This document shows positions 35,788-43,597 of a stretch of DNA of 64,000 nucleotides, in pieces. Below the pieces are notes generated by a model. That model was given only the letters and a program-made list of their open reading frames with translations, was not told where the DNA came from and ran no database searches. This stretch comes from CAWABB01 sp963780165 (GTDB taxonomy: Bacteria > Bacteroidota > Ignavibacteria > UBA10030 > UBA6906). The translations under genes were made by a program, and so were the position numbers. Position 1 is the stretch's first letter. Every line of letters begins with the position of its first letter. The stretch covers positions 62,001 through 126,000 of the forward strand of contig CAWABB010000006.1 in assembly GCA_963780165.1 (NCBI GenBank), written 5' to 3'.

Positions 35788-36712
35788 TTACCCGCTGTCA
35801 TGAAGTTGCCCCTGACTCCCCTCGAGCTGCGCCAGCTCCCGAAACAGGTCCGTGTGCGCGAGCACCGGCCCCAGGCGCGAGTTGAGCCTCGCGTTGGAAA
35901 CCCGCTTCGACAGTTTCTTCCCTCCTCCCGAATATTGCAGGTCCGGTCAGCAAGCCGTTCCGCACCGCCCAGTCTCCGATATCCCCCCAACGCCGGGGAG
36001 TGCCGTCCGACACGATGAGCTGCTCGCCCCTGAGATCCCTGTTCATAGCCTCGAGGATCGCGGCCGCGAGATCTGAGACATGGACAAGATTCACCCACGA
36101 ATCAGCCGATGCGATCATTCCGCGCCGCAGCCAGGAAAGCGGATTTCGCGCTGGGTGGGGGCCGAGCGCGGGCCCGTAGATTCCGGAGGCGCGAAGCACC
36201 GTCGCACCGAGACTCCTCAGGTACTCCTCCCCCCGGACCCGATCCGATGTCATATCGAGGGCATTGTCCTCGTCCATCTCAACGACTGCCCGCGTGTCTC
36301 CTCCTGGTCCCGCGGCCCCGTCCTTCTCTGCCGCTGCATTCTCAATAATATCCCCGGGCCTTCGTTCGTGAACATCTTCTCTGGCTTTCTCCGGGAGGTA
36401 CGAGGATGTAGTCCCCACGACGACAACGCGCCTTGAGCGGAGGTCGAACTGTTCCGCGAACCTTCTCACCTGCTCGAGCGGGACGGCGGGAAACAGCCAG
36501 GCGTAATGGTGCACAGGAGGGAGATGGATCCAGGTCGCCTCGTCCTCGAGCTTGAACCGTATCCAGGGGGTCCCATCCGCGGTTGTCCTGCCGTCAGGCG
36601 TTCGGCTTGTCGCCATCGGCGTGAAGCCTGCGCCGTTCCCCGCAGCGAGGAGCGCCTCTCCGGTATAGCCGGAGCCGAGTAGAATGAGTGGCCGTGTCTG
36701 AGCGATGGCCAT
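35788..36712 (-). CDS. NAD(P)-dependent SDR/epimerase-like protein, apparent frameshift near 3' end
   Basis: About 305 residues from ATG 36712. The N-terminal dinucleotide motif LLGSGYTGEALLAAG, VVVVGTTSSYLPE, RASGIYGPALGPHPARNPL and WVNLVHVSDLAAAILEAMN place it with extended SDR proteins of the YeeZ type. Around 35916-35930 (a purine run on the minus strand) the frame slips by +1. The continuing frame would end at 35798 with an unrelated tail, whereas the +1 frame gives KRVSNARLNSRLG and ends at 35788, the expected SDR C-terminus. Substrate unknown. Confidence 0.78.
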
Positions 36713-36784
36713 GGACGTGGTCCTGGGGTCGAAGTGAGTGAGATCTGTAGAAGTACTGATTTCGGTCCGTTCTGAAAATGAAGC

Positions 36785-36807
36785 GGCCCGGCGAACGAGG
36801 CCGGGCC
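36785..36807 (-). terminator. terminator of ppa
   Basis: Stem GGCCCGGC/GCCGGGCC with a 7-nt loop, followed on the minus strand by GCTTCATTTTC; 64 bp after the ppa stop. Confidence 0.65.
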
Positions 36808-36870
36808 AGAAGACGATACGGACTGGATTGTTGCGGATCACGCATCCAGGCTATGGACGGATGCTGAGAG

Positions 36871-37482
36871 CTACGAGCCGAATTCTTCCTCGTAGTCCGC
36901 CATCGCCGCACGCACGACATTGCGGGCGTGCTCGGCGCCGTACACTTTCTCGACAAACACCTTGGCTTCGTCACCGGGTACGAGCTTGTAGGTGGCAAAG
37001 TAGTGCCGGAGTCGTTCCACAAGGACGTCAGGGATATCCTTCACGTCCTGCACATTCTGCCAGAACGTGTCGTTGTTGAGGACGGCGATGATCTTGTCGT
37101 CCGCTTCATCGTGGTCGATCATGTGGATGCCGCCGATGACGCGGACCTCGAGAATGACTTCTGACCGGCTGATCGGGCGCTCGCTGAGCACGCAGATGTC
37201 GAGCGGGTCCCCGTCACCGCGGGCCGCATGAGGCGCAAGAGAGCGCACGCGCTGCGCGCAGTAGGTCCGGGGGATGAAGCCATAGAGCGAAGGAGGTTGC
37301 GACGAGCTACGCTGCGGCCGGTCCACGCGCAGGTATCCAGTGGTCTTGTCGACCTCGTACTTCATCAGATCAAACGGCGTGATCTCGATGAATGCGTTGA
37401 CGATCTCCGGCGGGTTGGGCCCAACGGGAAGCCCGTGCCAGGGATGCGGTCGCCAGCGATAGAACGGATTTGGAAACGCCAT
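36871..37482 (-). CDS. ppa: inorganic pyrophosphatase
   Basis: 203 residues, family I type. Substrate- and metal-site elements: EITPFDLMKYEVDKTTGYLRVDRP, YGFIPRTYC, GDGDPLDICVLSERP, and IHMIDHDEADDKIIAVL. Hydrolyses pyrophosphate in the cytoplasm. It begins 15 bp after the tRNA-Pro gene and may be read from the same promoter. Confidence 0.95.
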   Translation of the reverse strand: MAFPNPFYRWRPHPWHGLPVGPNPPEIVNAFIEITPFDLMKYEVDKTTGYLRVDRPQRSSSQPPSLYGFIPRTYCAQRVRSLAPHAARGDGDPLDICVLSERPISRSEVILEVRVIGGIHMIDHDEADDKIIAVLNNDTFWQNVQDVKDIPDVLVERLRHYFATYKLVPGDEAKVFVEKVYGAEHARNVVRAAMADYEEEFGS

Positions 37483-37497
37483 AGGGATGTTCTTCTG

Positions 37498-37572
37498 TCG
37501 GGGCGGAGAGATTTGAACTCTCGACCTCTTGGTCCCGAACCAAGCGCGCTAACCGGGCTGCGCTACGCCCCG
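37498..37572 (-). tRNA. tRNA-Pro (anticodon CGG)
   Basis: Minus strand cloverleaf: acceptor CGGGGCG/CGCCCCG, D-arm GCGC with GGTTAGC loop, anticodon stem CTTGG/CCAAG with loop TTCGGGA (anticodon CGG, G37 as in proline tRNAs), T-arm GAGAG-TTCAAAT-CTCTC, discriminator A. CCA is not encoded. Confidence 0.95.
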
Positions 37573-37624
37573 AGGTTCATCTACCAGGTACCGACGCGGC
37601 CGGAGCCTGCGTCCACAGCATTTC

Positions 37625-37653
37625 AATATAAAGAAACGGACCGCTGAAAGCAA
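37625..37653 (-). promoter_or_regulatory. tRNA-Pro promoter
   Basis: Minus strand: TTGCTT, 17 bp, TATATT, about 52 bp before the tRNA. It may also serve ppa. Confidence 0.65.
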
Positions 37654-37679
37654 TCAAAACAGGTCGCATCGGCCTACAA

Positions 37680-38618
37680 TCAGCTCCCCGGCCCGCCGTC
37701 GAATAGCGACAGGACCCTCTCCCCCATCGCCTCGGACAGATCCCGTGGGGTGCAGTCCACCCAGTGGATCCGGTCATCGGCGTTGAACCACGTCATCTGT
37801 CGTTTCGCATACCGGCGCGAATTCTGCTTGAAGAGCCTGACCATGTCATCGTAGGCGATCTCCCCGCTCAGGTGCCGGAACGCTTCCGCATATCCTACGG
37901 TCTGGAGGGCGTTGAGGGTTGGTCCGTATCCGCGCTCCCCGAGAGTCTTCGTTTCCTCGAGAAGTCCCCCCTCAAGCATTGCCTCGCACCGCCGCTCGAT
38001 CCGCCGGTAGAGTTCCTCCCTCTCCCATCGAAGCCCGACGAAGAACGGGTCGAATTCCGTTCCGACCTTTCCATCGCGCTGATGGACGGAGAGTGGCGTG
38101 CCGGTCTGGCGGTAGACTTCAAGCGCACGGAGGATGCGGCGCGGGTTGGTCGGCGAGATGCGTGCGGCGATATCCGGGTCCACCCGGCGCAGCTCCTCGA
38201 GCAACGCACCGACGCCTTTCTTCGTGAGCTCCCGCTCGAGCGCGGCACGCACATCGGGCTGCGCCCCCGGTCCCTCGAACAGTCCGTCGATCAACGACCG
38301 GATGTAGAGACCGGAGCCGCCCACCACCAGAGGAAGTCTCCCGCGCGACAGGATACCATCGATAGCCGCGCGCCCGGCACGACCGAATTCACCCGCGCTG
38401 TACGGAACGTCCGGATCGACGATGTCGATGAAGTGGTAGGGAACTGCGGAGAGATCTGCCGGCGACGGCTTGGCAGTGCCGATGGTGAGGAAGCGATAGA
38501 TCTGGCGGGAGTCGGCCGAGACGATTTCTATGTCGCGATGGCGGGCGATGACCCGGGCGACTTCGGTTTTGCCGGAGGCCGTGGGACCGACGAGGACGAG
38601 AACCCTCCCTTTCACCAT
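37680..38618 (-). CDS. miaA: tRNA dimethylallyltransferase
   Basis: 312 residues from ATG 38618. P-loop GPTASGKT (11-18), SADSRQIYRFLTIGTAKP, LVVGGSGLYIRSLIDGL, PTNPRRILRALEVYRQTG and the C-terminal RRYAKRQMTWFNAD. Prenylates A37 of tRNAs reading UNN codons, the substrate step before MiaB-type modification. Its start overlaps the pcm stop by 7 bp. Confidence 0.96.
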   Translation of the reverse strand: MVKGRVLVLVGPTASGKTEVARVIARHRDIEIVSADSRQIYRFLTIGTAKPSPADLSAVPYHFIDIVDPDVPYSAGEFGRAGRAAIDGILSRGRLPLVVGGSGLYIRSLIDGLFEGPGAQPDVRAALERELTKKGVGALLEELRRVDPDIAARISPTNPRRILRALEVYRQTGTPLSVHQRDGKVGTEFDPFFVGLRWEREELYRRIERRCEAMLEGGLLEETKTLGERGYGPTLNALQTVGYAEAFRHLSGEIAYDDMVRLFKQNSRRYAKRQMTWFNADDRIHWVDCTPRDLSEAMGERVLSLFDGGPGS

Positions 38619-39244
38619 CCCATCTTGCCCACAAGGGGGACGAACTTGAAGCCGCTGAATTCGCGGCGAGTGAATCGGGCGCCATGCCGCGCGATCACCT
38701 GCAGGGTCTGGATGTCCCGATCGCCGACCGGAATTACGCACCGTCCGCCGTCCGCGAGCTGGTCCAGGAGGGGCTGTGGAACCTCGGGAGCGCCTGCGGT
38801 CACGATGATCGCATCAAACGGCGCGAACTCGCTCCACCCCACGGTCCCGTCGCCCGCTTTCGACGCAATCCGGTACTTCTGTCGCTCAAACAGCCGCCGC
38901 GCGCCTGCGAGCAGGTCGGAGTCGCGCTCGATCGTGAAGACCCGGACTCCAAGTTCCGCCAGCACGGACGCCTGGTACCCGGAGCCGGTTCCGACTTCCA
39001 GGACTCTCTCTCCCGGCTTCAGTGCAAGGGCCTCGGTCATGATCGCGACGGTGTAGGGTTGCGAGATCGTCTGCCCTTTCCCGATCGGCAGCGCCGAGTC
39101 TTCATAGGCGCGCTGCGTGAACGGCTCCTGCACGAACAGGTGGCGTTCGATCCTGCTCATCGCGGCGATCACGCGCTCGTCGGTGATCCCCCTCGCCCTC
39201 AGCAGGGCGATCATCTCGGCGCGATCGGTGTCGAAGCGTCCCAT
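38612..39244 (-). CDS. pcm: protein-L-isoaspartate O-methyltransferase
   Basis: 210 residues, full length. Repairs isoaspartyl residues in aged proteins. ALPIGKGQTISQPYTVAIMTEAL, the SAM loop LEVGTGSGYQASVLAEL, and DAIIVTAGAPEVPQPLLDQLADGGR are all typical. Five bp downstream of cdaA, in the folP-cdaA-pcm-miaA operon. Confidence 0.96.
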   Translation of the reverse strand: MGRFDTDRAEMIALLRARGITDERVIAAMSRIERHLFVQEPFTQRAYEDSALPIGKGQTISQPYTVAIMTEALALKPGERVLEVGTGSGYQASVLAELGVRVFTIERDSDLLAGARRLFERQKYRIASKAGDGTVGWSEFAPFDAIIVTAGAPEVPQPLLDQLADGGRCVIPVGDRDIQTLQVIARHGARFTRREFSGFKFVPLVGKMGW

Positions 39245-39249
39245 AGACG

Positions 39250-40071
39250 TCAGCCCGGGCTGCTGGTACGCAAGGATCGCCAGGCGGAGACCAGCGTTCG
39301 GTCGGCATCCACCGTGAGGCGCGCCTTGAGTTCCTTGCGGAGGGCGGCAGGCGTGAAGCCCCTGGCCAGGGCGCCATTTTCAGCGAGCGACACGGTCCCG
39401 TCTTCCTCCGACACGATCACGACGATCACATCCGCCTGTTCGGAGATGCCGAGTCCCGCGCGGTGCCTGGTGCCGAGGAGCTTGCTTTCCCACTGGGTGA
39501 TATTGGAAAGGGGGAGCGTGCAGCGGGCAGCCTCGACCAGCCGGTCCTTGATGACCACGGCGCCGTCGTGCAGCGGCGACTTGGGGTTAAAGATCGAGAG
39601 CAGCAGCGAGCGGCTGACCAGCGCTTCCAGCCGGGTCCCGGTCTCGACGTGCATCCTGATCCCTGTGGCGCGCGTAAAGACGATCAGTGCGCCGGTTTTC
39701 CGACGGGAGAGGTCGGTCACGGCCGCGACGACTTCGTTGATCGACTCGTCCACGTCCATCTTGAGGAAGAGCCTGACGATGGGGTTGCGTCCGACGAGGA
39801 CCAGGAGCCTTCGAAGCTCCGGCTGGAACAGGACGATGAAGGCGATCACCCAGATGTCAGTCAGCGTCCGGAGGATGGCGCTCATGGCCTTGAAGTCGAC
39901 CGCCTGCGCAACGAGGGAGAACGAGAGGATGATCAGCAGGCCGGCCAGGATCTGAATCGCGATCGTCCCCTTCATCGCCTGGTAGAGCCGGTAGGCGATG
40001 AACGAGACCAACGCGATGTCGATCAGGTCGGTCAGCGTGATGGTCAGGAAACCGATGTGAAAGAGTTCCAT
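39250..40071 (-). CDS. cdaA: membrane diadenylate cyclase CdaA
   Basis: 273 residues. Three N-terminal membrane helices (about 8-30, 36-56, 68-85), then a DisA_N catalytic domain with D169-G170-A171 and R202-H203-R204 (the DGA and RHR motifs). Makes c-di-AMP from two ATP at the membrane. The folP-cdaA pairing is common in Bacteroidota and Chlorobi. No glmM or CdaR gene is next to it. Confidence 0.96.
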   Translation of the reverse strand: MELFHIGFLTITLTDLIDIALVSFIAYRLYQAMKGTIAIQILAGLLIILSFSLVAQAVDFKAMSAILRTLTDIWVIAFIVLFQPELRRLLVLVGRNPIVRLFLKMDVDESINEVVAAVTDLSRRKTGALIVFTRATGIRMHVETGTRLEALVSRSLLLSIFNPKSPLHDGAVVIKDRLVEAARCTLPLSNITQWESKLLGTRHRAGLGISEQADVIVVIVSEEDGTVSLAENGALARGFTPAALRKELKARLTVDADRTLVSAWRSLRTSSPG

Positions 40072-40076
40072 GTTCC

Positions 40077-40958
40077 TCAGGATTTGTCGTCGGCGCCCGC
40101 GGCGCGGACGGCGTCGGCGACGACGGCGGCGCGGCGAACGGCGCGGACATCATGGACGCGGACCACGTGCGCGCCCGCGAGGATCGCGGCCGTCACGGCT
40201 GCCAGGGTTCCTTCGAGGCGCTCTCCGACAGGAAGATCGAGCACGGCGCCAAGAAACGATTTGCGCGAGGGGCCGACGAGGATCGCGGCAGGCATCGTCG
40301 AGAACCGGCCGAGGCCGGCGATGAGCCGGTAGTTGTCGCGCACGCTTTTGCCGAACCCGATGCCGGGGTCGACGAACATCTGGGTGATCCCGTGCTGCCG
40401 GCCGAGGGCGACGGCGTTCATCAGAACTTCCTCGATCTCGCCGAACAGGTCGTGGTACGAGGTGTCGGCCTGCGTCGTCTGCGGCGTCCCGCGCATATGC
40501 ATCACGACCGCCGATGCGCCCGCGCGACCGATCACCTCCGGCATGCGCGGATCCCGCACGAACCCGCTGATGTCGTTTACGATGAGCGCCCCCGCGTCGA
40601 GCGCCGCCCTGGCCACATCCGATTTGGTGGTGTCGACCGAAACGGGAACCGGGCTTCGCTGTGCGAGCTCGCGGATGACCGGAAGGACTCTTGCCAGCTC
40701 CTCGTCCACGGGAACGTCCGGCGCCCCTGCGCCGTATGCCGATCCGCGGGGACGGGTGGACTCTCCGCCCACGTCGATGAAGTCAGCCCCTTCGGAGACC
40801 ATCTCCAGGGCGCGCTCCACGGCCCGCGCGGGGTCGGAGAACAGGCCGCCGTCCGAAAAGGAGTCGGGCGTCACGTTCAGGATGCCCATGATGTGCGTGC
40901 GGGCGCCCAGATCGTACGCCCGTCCGCCGAACTTGAACACCGGCCCGGTGTGCAACAC
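40077..40958 (-). CDS. folP: dihydropteroate synthase
   Basis: 293 residues from a GTG at 40958, chosen because GGAGG stands 6-7 bp upstream and a longer frame would run into a hairpin. Folate synthesis. TIM-barrel motifs MGILNVTPDSFSDGG, FIDVGGESTRPRG, PVSVDTTKSDVARAALDAG, VVMHMRGTPQTTQ, MFVDPGIGFGKS and LVGPSRKSFLG are complete. First of the folP-cdaA-pcm-miaA genes, 5 bp before cdaA. Confidence 0.96.
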   Translation of the reverse strand: MLHTGPVFKFGGRAYDLGARTHIMGILNVTPDSFSDGGLFSDPARAVERALEMVSEGADFIDVGGESTRPRGSAYGAGAPDVPVDEELARVLPVIRELAQRSPVPVSVDTTKSDVARAALDAGALIVNDISGFVRDPRMPEVIGRAGASAVVMHMRGTPQTTQADTSYHDLFGEIEEVLMNAVALGRQHGITQMFVDPGIGFGKSVRDNYRLIAGLGRFSTMPAAILVGPSRKSFLGAVLDLPVGERLEGTLAAVTAAILAGAHVVRVHDVRAVRRAAVVADAVRAAGADDKS

Positions 40959-40982
40959 AGATGACCTCCGGTGGTGAACCGC

Positions 40983-41008
40983 CCGCGGTGATCCGACGAT
41001 CACCGCGG
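40983..41008 (-). terminator. perfect 11-bp hairpin behind the 33-residue gene
   Basis: CCGCGGTGATC/GATCACCGCGG stem with a CGAC loop, 4 bp after the small gene's stop and 24 bp before the folP start. No T run follows, so it may be a processing or attenuating structure rather than a full terminator. Confidence 0.55.
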
Positions 41009-41012
41009 CGGA

Positions 41013-41114
41013 TCAGACTGTCTTCTTCTTCTCGTACAGCACCCGCCGTTTCGCCTTTGTCTTCTCGACGGCCTTCTTGTGCTTCTTGCGGACGTTACGC
41101 GTCTTCTTGTTCAT
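41013..41114 (-). CDS. 33-residue highly basic protein
   Basis: ATG at 41114, stop TGA at 41013. MNKKTRNVRKKHKKAVEKTK followed by AKRRVLYEKKKTV: 17 of 33 residues are Lys or Arg. Size, charge and lack of hydrophobic residues resemble very small ribosome-associated proteins such as THX or L36-like peptides, but I cannot name it. It has its own promoter (41218) with a leader of about 95 nt and is followed at once by a hairpin, all signs of a real gene. Confidence 0.7.
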   Translation of the reverse strand: MNKKTRNVRKKHKKAVEKTKAKRRVLYEKKKTV

Positions 41115-41217
41115 GCATGCTCCATGCTGGGATCAGGGATAACCGTCATTCGCCGCGATCTTCTCGAGAGGTTCGATCTGATCGAGCAACGGAATGGCGC
41201 GTTTGAAATTTCCAACG

Positions 41218-41246
41218 ATGATAGCCAAAACTGTGGCGAACCGCAA
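41218..41246 (-). promoter_or_regulatory. promoter of the 33-residue gene and probably folP
   Basis: Minus strand: TTGCGG, 17 bp, TATCAT. It lies directly after the iron-sulfur operon terminator. Confidence 0.55.
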
Positions 41247-41252
41247 CAAAGA

Positions 41253-41305
41253 AACCTGTCCCGGCGGGGAGAACCCTCACGGGACCTCTCCCACCGAGAC
41301 AGGTT
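41253..41305 (-). terminator. large terminator of the iron-sulfur operon
   Basis: Minus strand: AACCTGTC pairs with GACAGGTT, with further pairing of CGGTGGGAGA and TCTCCCCGCCG inside, followed by TCTTTGTTG. 18 bp after the iscX stop. Confidence 0.75.
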
Positions 41306-41323
41306 GGTAAGGACGACCGCACA

Positions 41324-41527
41324 CTACTGCTGGAGTGCCTCGTACCAGGACGCCTGGATCGCTTCCAGCCGTTCCGCGCTGGCAGCGCCAGGGTCATCGA
41401 CGAAACCCGGCAACGCCGACACCAACGCCGCGAGCTCCTGCGGCGCAACACGGAGCGGGTTGCGCCCCGGGTGCGTCGCCGCCAGCGCGGCGGCGATTGC
41501 CTCGACGTCCTGCCAGGTCAGCGTCAT
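41324..41527 (-). CDS. iscX: IscX-like iron-sulfur assembly accessory protein
   Basis: 67 residues. MTLTWQDVEAIAAALAATHP, NPLRVAPQELAALVSALPGF and VDDPGAASAERLEAIQASWY follow the IscX pattern (L-W-D-x-E-I-A-x-x-L, DP, FxDDPxxxxExxLExIxxxW). IscX binds the cysteine desulfurase and iron and tunes cluster assembly (family knowledge). Placement 10 bp behind sod as the last gene of the SUF-type operon supports the call. Outside gammaproteobacteria iscX is less common. Confidence 0.85.
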   Translation of the reverse strand: MTLTWQDVEAIAAALAATHPGRNPLRVAPQELAALVSALPGFVDDPGAASAERLEAIQASWYEALQQ

Positions 41528-41537
41528 GGGGGCGGAC

Positions 41538-42166
41538 TTACTTCGCGTACTTCGTGAACCGGGCGTTGACGCGGCCCCAGTGGAGGTTCGCGATGAAGTT
41601 GTCGATGTACGCGGCGCGCTTCGGGCCGTCCTTGTGATAATAGGCGTGCTCGAACACGTCGACCGGGATAAGGGGGATGCCCCCCCAGATGGCGCCGTAG
41701 TGGTGCTCATCCACCGTGACGTTCAGCAGGCGTTTGGAATACAGCATGTCGTACACGAGCACGCCCCAGCCGCTCAGCTTCGCGGACACGGCGGACGCCT
41801 TGAAGTCTGCCTTCCACGCATCCACGGATCCGAACTCTTTTTCGATCGCCGCCTTCACGTCGGGGCCCTTCGAGATGTCGCCGTCGCCGCCCATCACCTC
41901 CCAGTAGATGTCGTGCAGCACCGTGCCGGCGTGGTTCCAGGTGGTGCGGCGCTTCAGCTCGCCGATCGACGCTGTAGTTGCCGTTGGCGGCCGACCGGTC
42001 GGCGGTTTCGAGCGCCTTCTCGATCGTGTTCAGGGCAGTCACGTACCCCTTGTGATGCGTGTTGTAGTGCCAGTCCGACGTCTCCGCATCGATCACGGGG
42101 AGCGAGGATCTTCTTCGCCTCTTCGTCCGAGTACGGACGCGGATTGAACTTCCATTCGTACGCCAT
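41538..42166 (-). CDS. sodB: Fe/Mn superoxide dismutase, two apparent +1 frameshifts
   Basis: ATG 42166 with AAGGAG 9 bp upstream. Three frames must be joined to give a 208-residue protein: MAYEWKFNPRPYSDEEAKKI in frame one to about 42098 (a GGGG run on the plus strand), WHYNTHHKGYVTALNTI in frame two to about 41970, then SIGELKRRTTWNHAGTVLHD in frame three through DVFEHAYYHKDG to the stop at 41538. With both +1 shifts corrected all metal ligands are present (His in WHYNTHH, His in VLHDIYW, Asp and His in DVFEHAYY). Either sequence errors or a freshly broken gene. Detoxifies superoxide, which attacks the clusters this operon builds. Confidence 0.85.
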
Positions 42167-42214
42167 TGTACTGATCTCCTTCTGAGGTTGACTTGATGTT
42201 GGAATGCCGATTGA

Positions 42215-42231
42215 TCCCGCCTTCCGCGGGA
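42215..42231. repeat. TCCCGC-CTTCC-GCGGGA palindrome
   Basis: In the 146-bp gap between the A-type carrier gene and sod. Same family as 10284, 30839 and 60952. The rest of the gap has no visible gene. Confidence 0.6.
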
Positions 42232-42312
42232 GAGCGGCAGAGCATGCTGCCCGCCGCGAGTGTTCGAACAAACGTGCGCCGTTTCACTGGTCGCCTGCCT
42301 TTCGTGTTCTCA

Positions 42313-42682
42313 TCAGACGCCGAACGAGCTGCCGCAGCCGCACGTGCGCGACGCCTGCGGATTGTTGAAGACGAACCCCTTGCCGTTCAGGCCGTCGCTG
42401 AAATCAAGCACGGTTCCGGACAGATAGAACAGGCTCTTCTGGTCGATATACACTTTCACGCCCTGGCACTCGAACACCCTGTCGGTATTCTTCGCCTCCG
42501 CGTCGAACCCGAGCACGTACGAGAGCCCGGAGCAGCCTCCGCCCTTGACGGACAGGCGCAGCCCGTGTTCGGCGGGGATGTTGTTGGCGGCCTTCAGCGC
42601 GAACGACTTCCGCCGCCGCCTTGTCGGTCAGTTCGATCGATTCGTTCAGGACGGGCCTGTCAAGCGTGGTGTCGGTGGACAT
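42313..42682 (-). CDS. A-type iron-sulfur carrier (IscA/SufA/HesB), one apparent frameshift
   Basis: ATG 42682 with AAGGAG 7 bp upstream. Frame one gives MSTDTTLDRPVLNESIELTD and KAAAEV; near 42602-42612 a +1 slip leads to FALKAANNIPAEHGLRLSVK, then GGGCSGLSYVLGFD and the C-terminal TCGCGSSFGV. The three conserved cysteines (GGGCSG, CGC) are intact once the slip is corrected; total about 122 residues. Delivers 2Fe-2S or 4Fe-4S clusters to apoproteins. Confidence 0.85.
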
Positions 42683-42711
42683 CGTGTATCTCCTTGTTGT
42701 CAGAAGCAGTG

Positions 42712-43068
42712 CTAGAATCCGAGTTCAAGTTTCGCAGCCTCGCTCATCATGCTGGGGTTCCAGGGCGGGGACCAGACGACGTTCACCCGCACGGCGGTCA
42801 CGCCCTGCACCTTCCCGACCCTCATTTCGACGTCGCGCGGCAGCGATTGGGCCGCCGGGCAGTGGGGCGAGGTGAGCGTCATCGTGACAGTCACGACACC
42901 ATCAGTGCCTGCCGCGACGTCATAGATAAGTCCCAGGTCGTAGATGTTCACCGGAATCTCGGGGTCATAGCAGAGGCGGATCGCCTCGACCGCCTGATTC
43001 TGGATCACCGTCTGCTCGATCGTGCTGAGGCCCTGGGTGACCGGGGTTGTGTTCTCTGCCGCATCCAT
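42712..43068 (-). CDS. sufT: SufT-type DUF59/MIP18 protein
   Basis: 118 residues from ATG 43068. VIQNQAVEAIRLCYDPEIPV, NIYDLGLIYDVA, TMTLTSPHCPAAQSLPRDVE (the conserved Cys of the family) and VWSPPWNPSMMSEAAKLELG are the MIP18/PaaD-type motifs. SufT assists cluster maturation. Sits between sufU and the A-type carrier. Confidence 0.92.
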   Translation of the reverse strand: MDAAENTTPVTQGLSTIEQTVIQNQAVEAIRLCYDPEIPVNIYDLGLIYDVAAGTDGVVTVTMTLTSPHCPAAQSLPRDVEMRVGKVQGVTAVRVNVVWSPPWNPSMMSEAAKLELGF

Positions 43069-43149
43069 AGTGTCTCTTCCTCTCAACCGATTGTCCGGTG
43101 CCCGGCTCCGGTTGTGACGCTGCGGGGCTGTCGGGCCGCCGCTGCCGGT

Positions 43150-43597
43150 CTATTCCGTCGTCACGGTGCCGCCGGAGTCTTCCTGCAGCGCCGAGTGCAG
43201 CGTATGCCACGCCAGGCTCGCGCACTTCACGCGCGCCGGGAATTCGCTTACGCCGGCAAACGCGGCGAGCTTTCCGACGGCGTCCCCTTCCGACCCTTCG
43301 CCCGTTCACCATCCGGTGGAACGACCGGTAGATCACCTCGGCTTCGGGGACGGTTTTTCCTTTCATGAGCGACGTCATGACGGACGCCGAGGCCTTTGAT
43401 ATCGCGCAACCCGCTCCGGTGAAGCTGACGTCCGCGATCCGGCCGTCATGCACCTTCACGTAGACCGTGTAATGGTCTCCGCACAGAGGGTTGTACCCTT
43501 CGACGGACCGCGTGGCATCCTCCATCGCACGAAAGTTGCGCGGACTCCTGTTGTGGTCGAGGATGACCTCCTGGTACAGCTCGCGAAGCGGGGACAT
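43150..43597 (-). CDS. sufU: SufU-type zinc-dependent sulfur acceptor/scaffold, one apparent frameshift
   Basis: ATG 43597 overlaps the sufS stop (TAATG). Frame one carries YNPLCGDHYTVYVKV (first Cys and Asp) and GAGCAISKASASVMTSLMKG (second Cys) up to FHRMVNG. Near 43300 a +1 slip is needed to reach GDAVGKLAAFAGVSEFPARV, KCASLAWHTLHSAL (third Cys) and the stop at 43150. Corrected length about 148 residues, normal for SufU. Accepts sulfur from SufS. Confidence 0.87.

Noticed and set aside
35733..36098. Independent minus-strand gene overlapping the SDR 3' end
   Set aside because: The frame has no domain; the useful information in this region is the +1 continuation of the SDR protein.
40142..40160. 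Possible tRNA-like or palindromic signal around the folP C-terminus
   Set aside because: Only GC-rich coding sequence; no cloverleaf could be drawn.
41954..42271. Separate short genes for the three frames of superoxide dismutase
   Set aside because: Each carries only a piece of one SOD; together they give a normal protein, so they were merged into one frameshifted gene.
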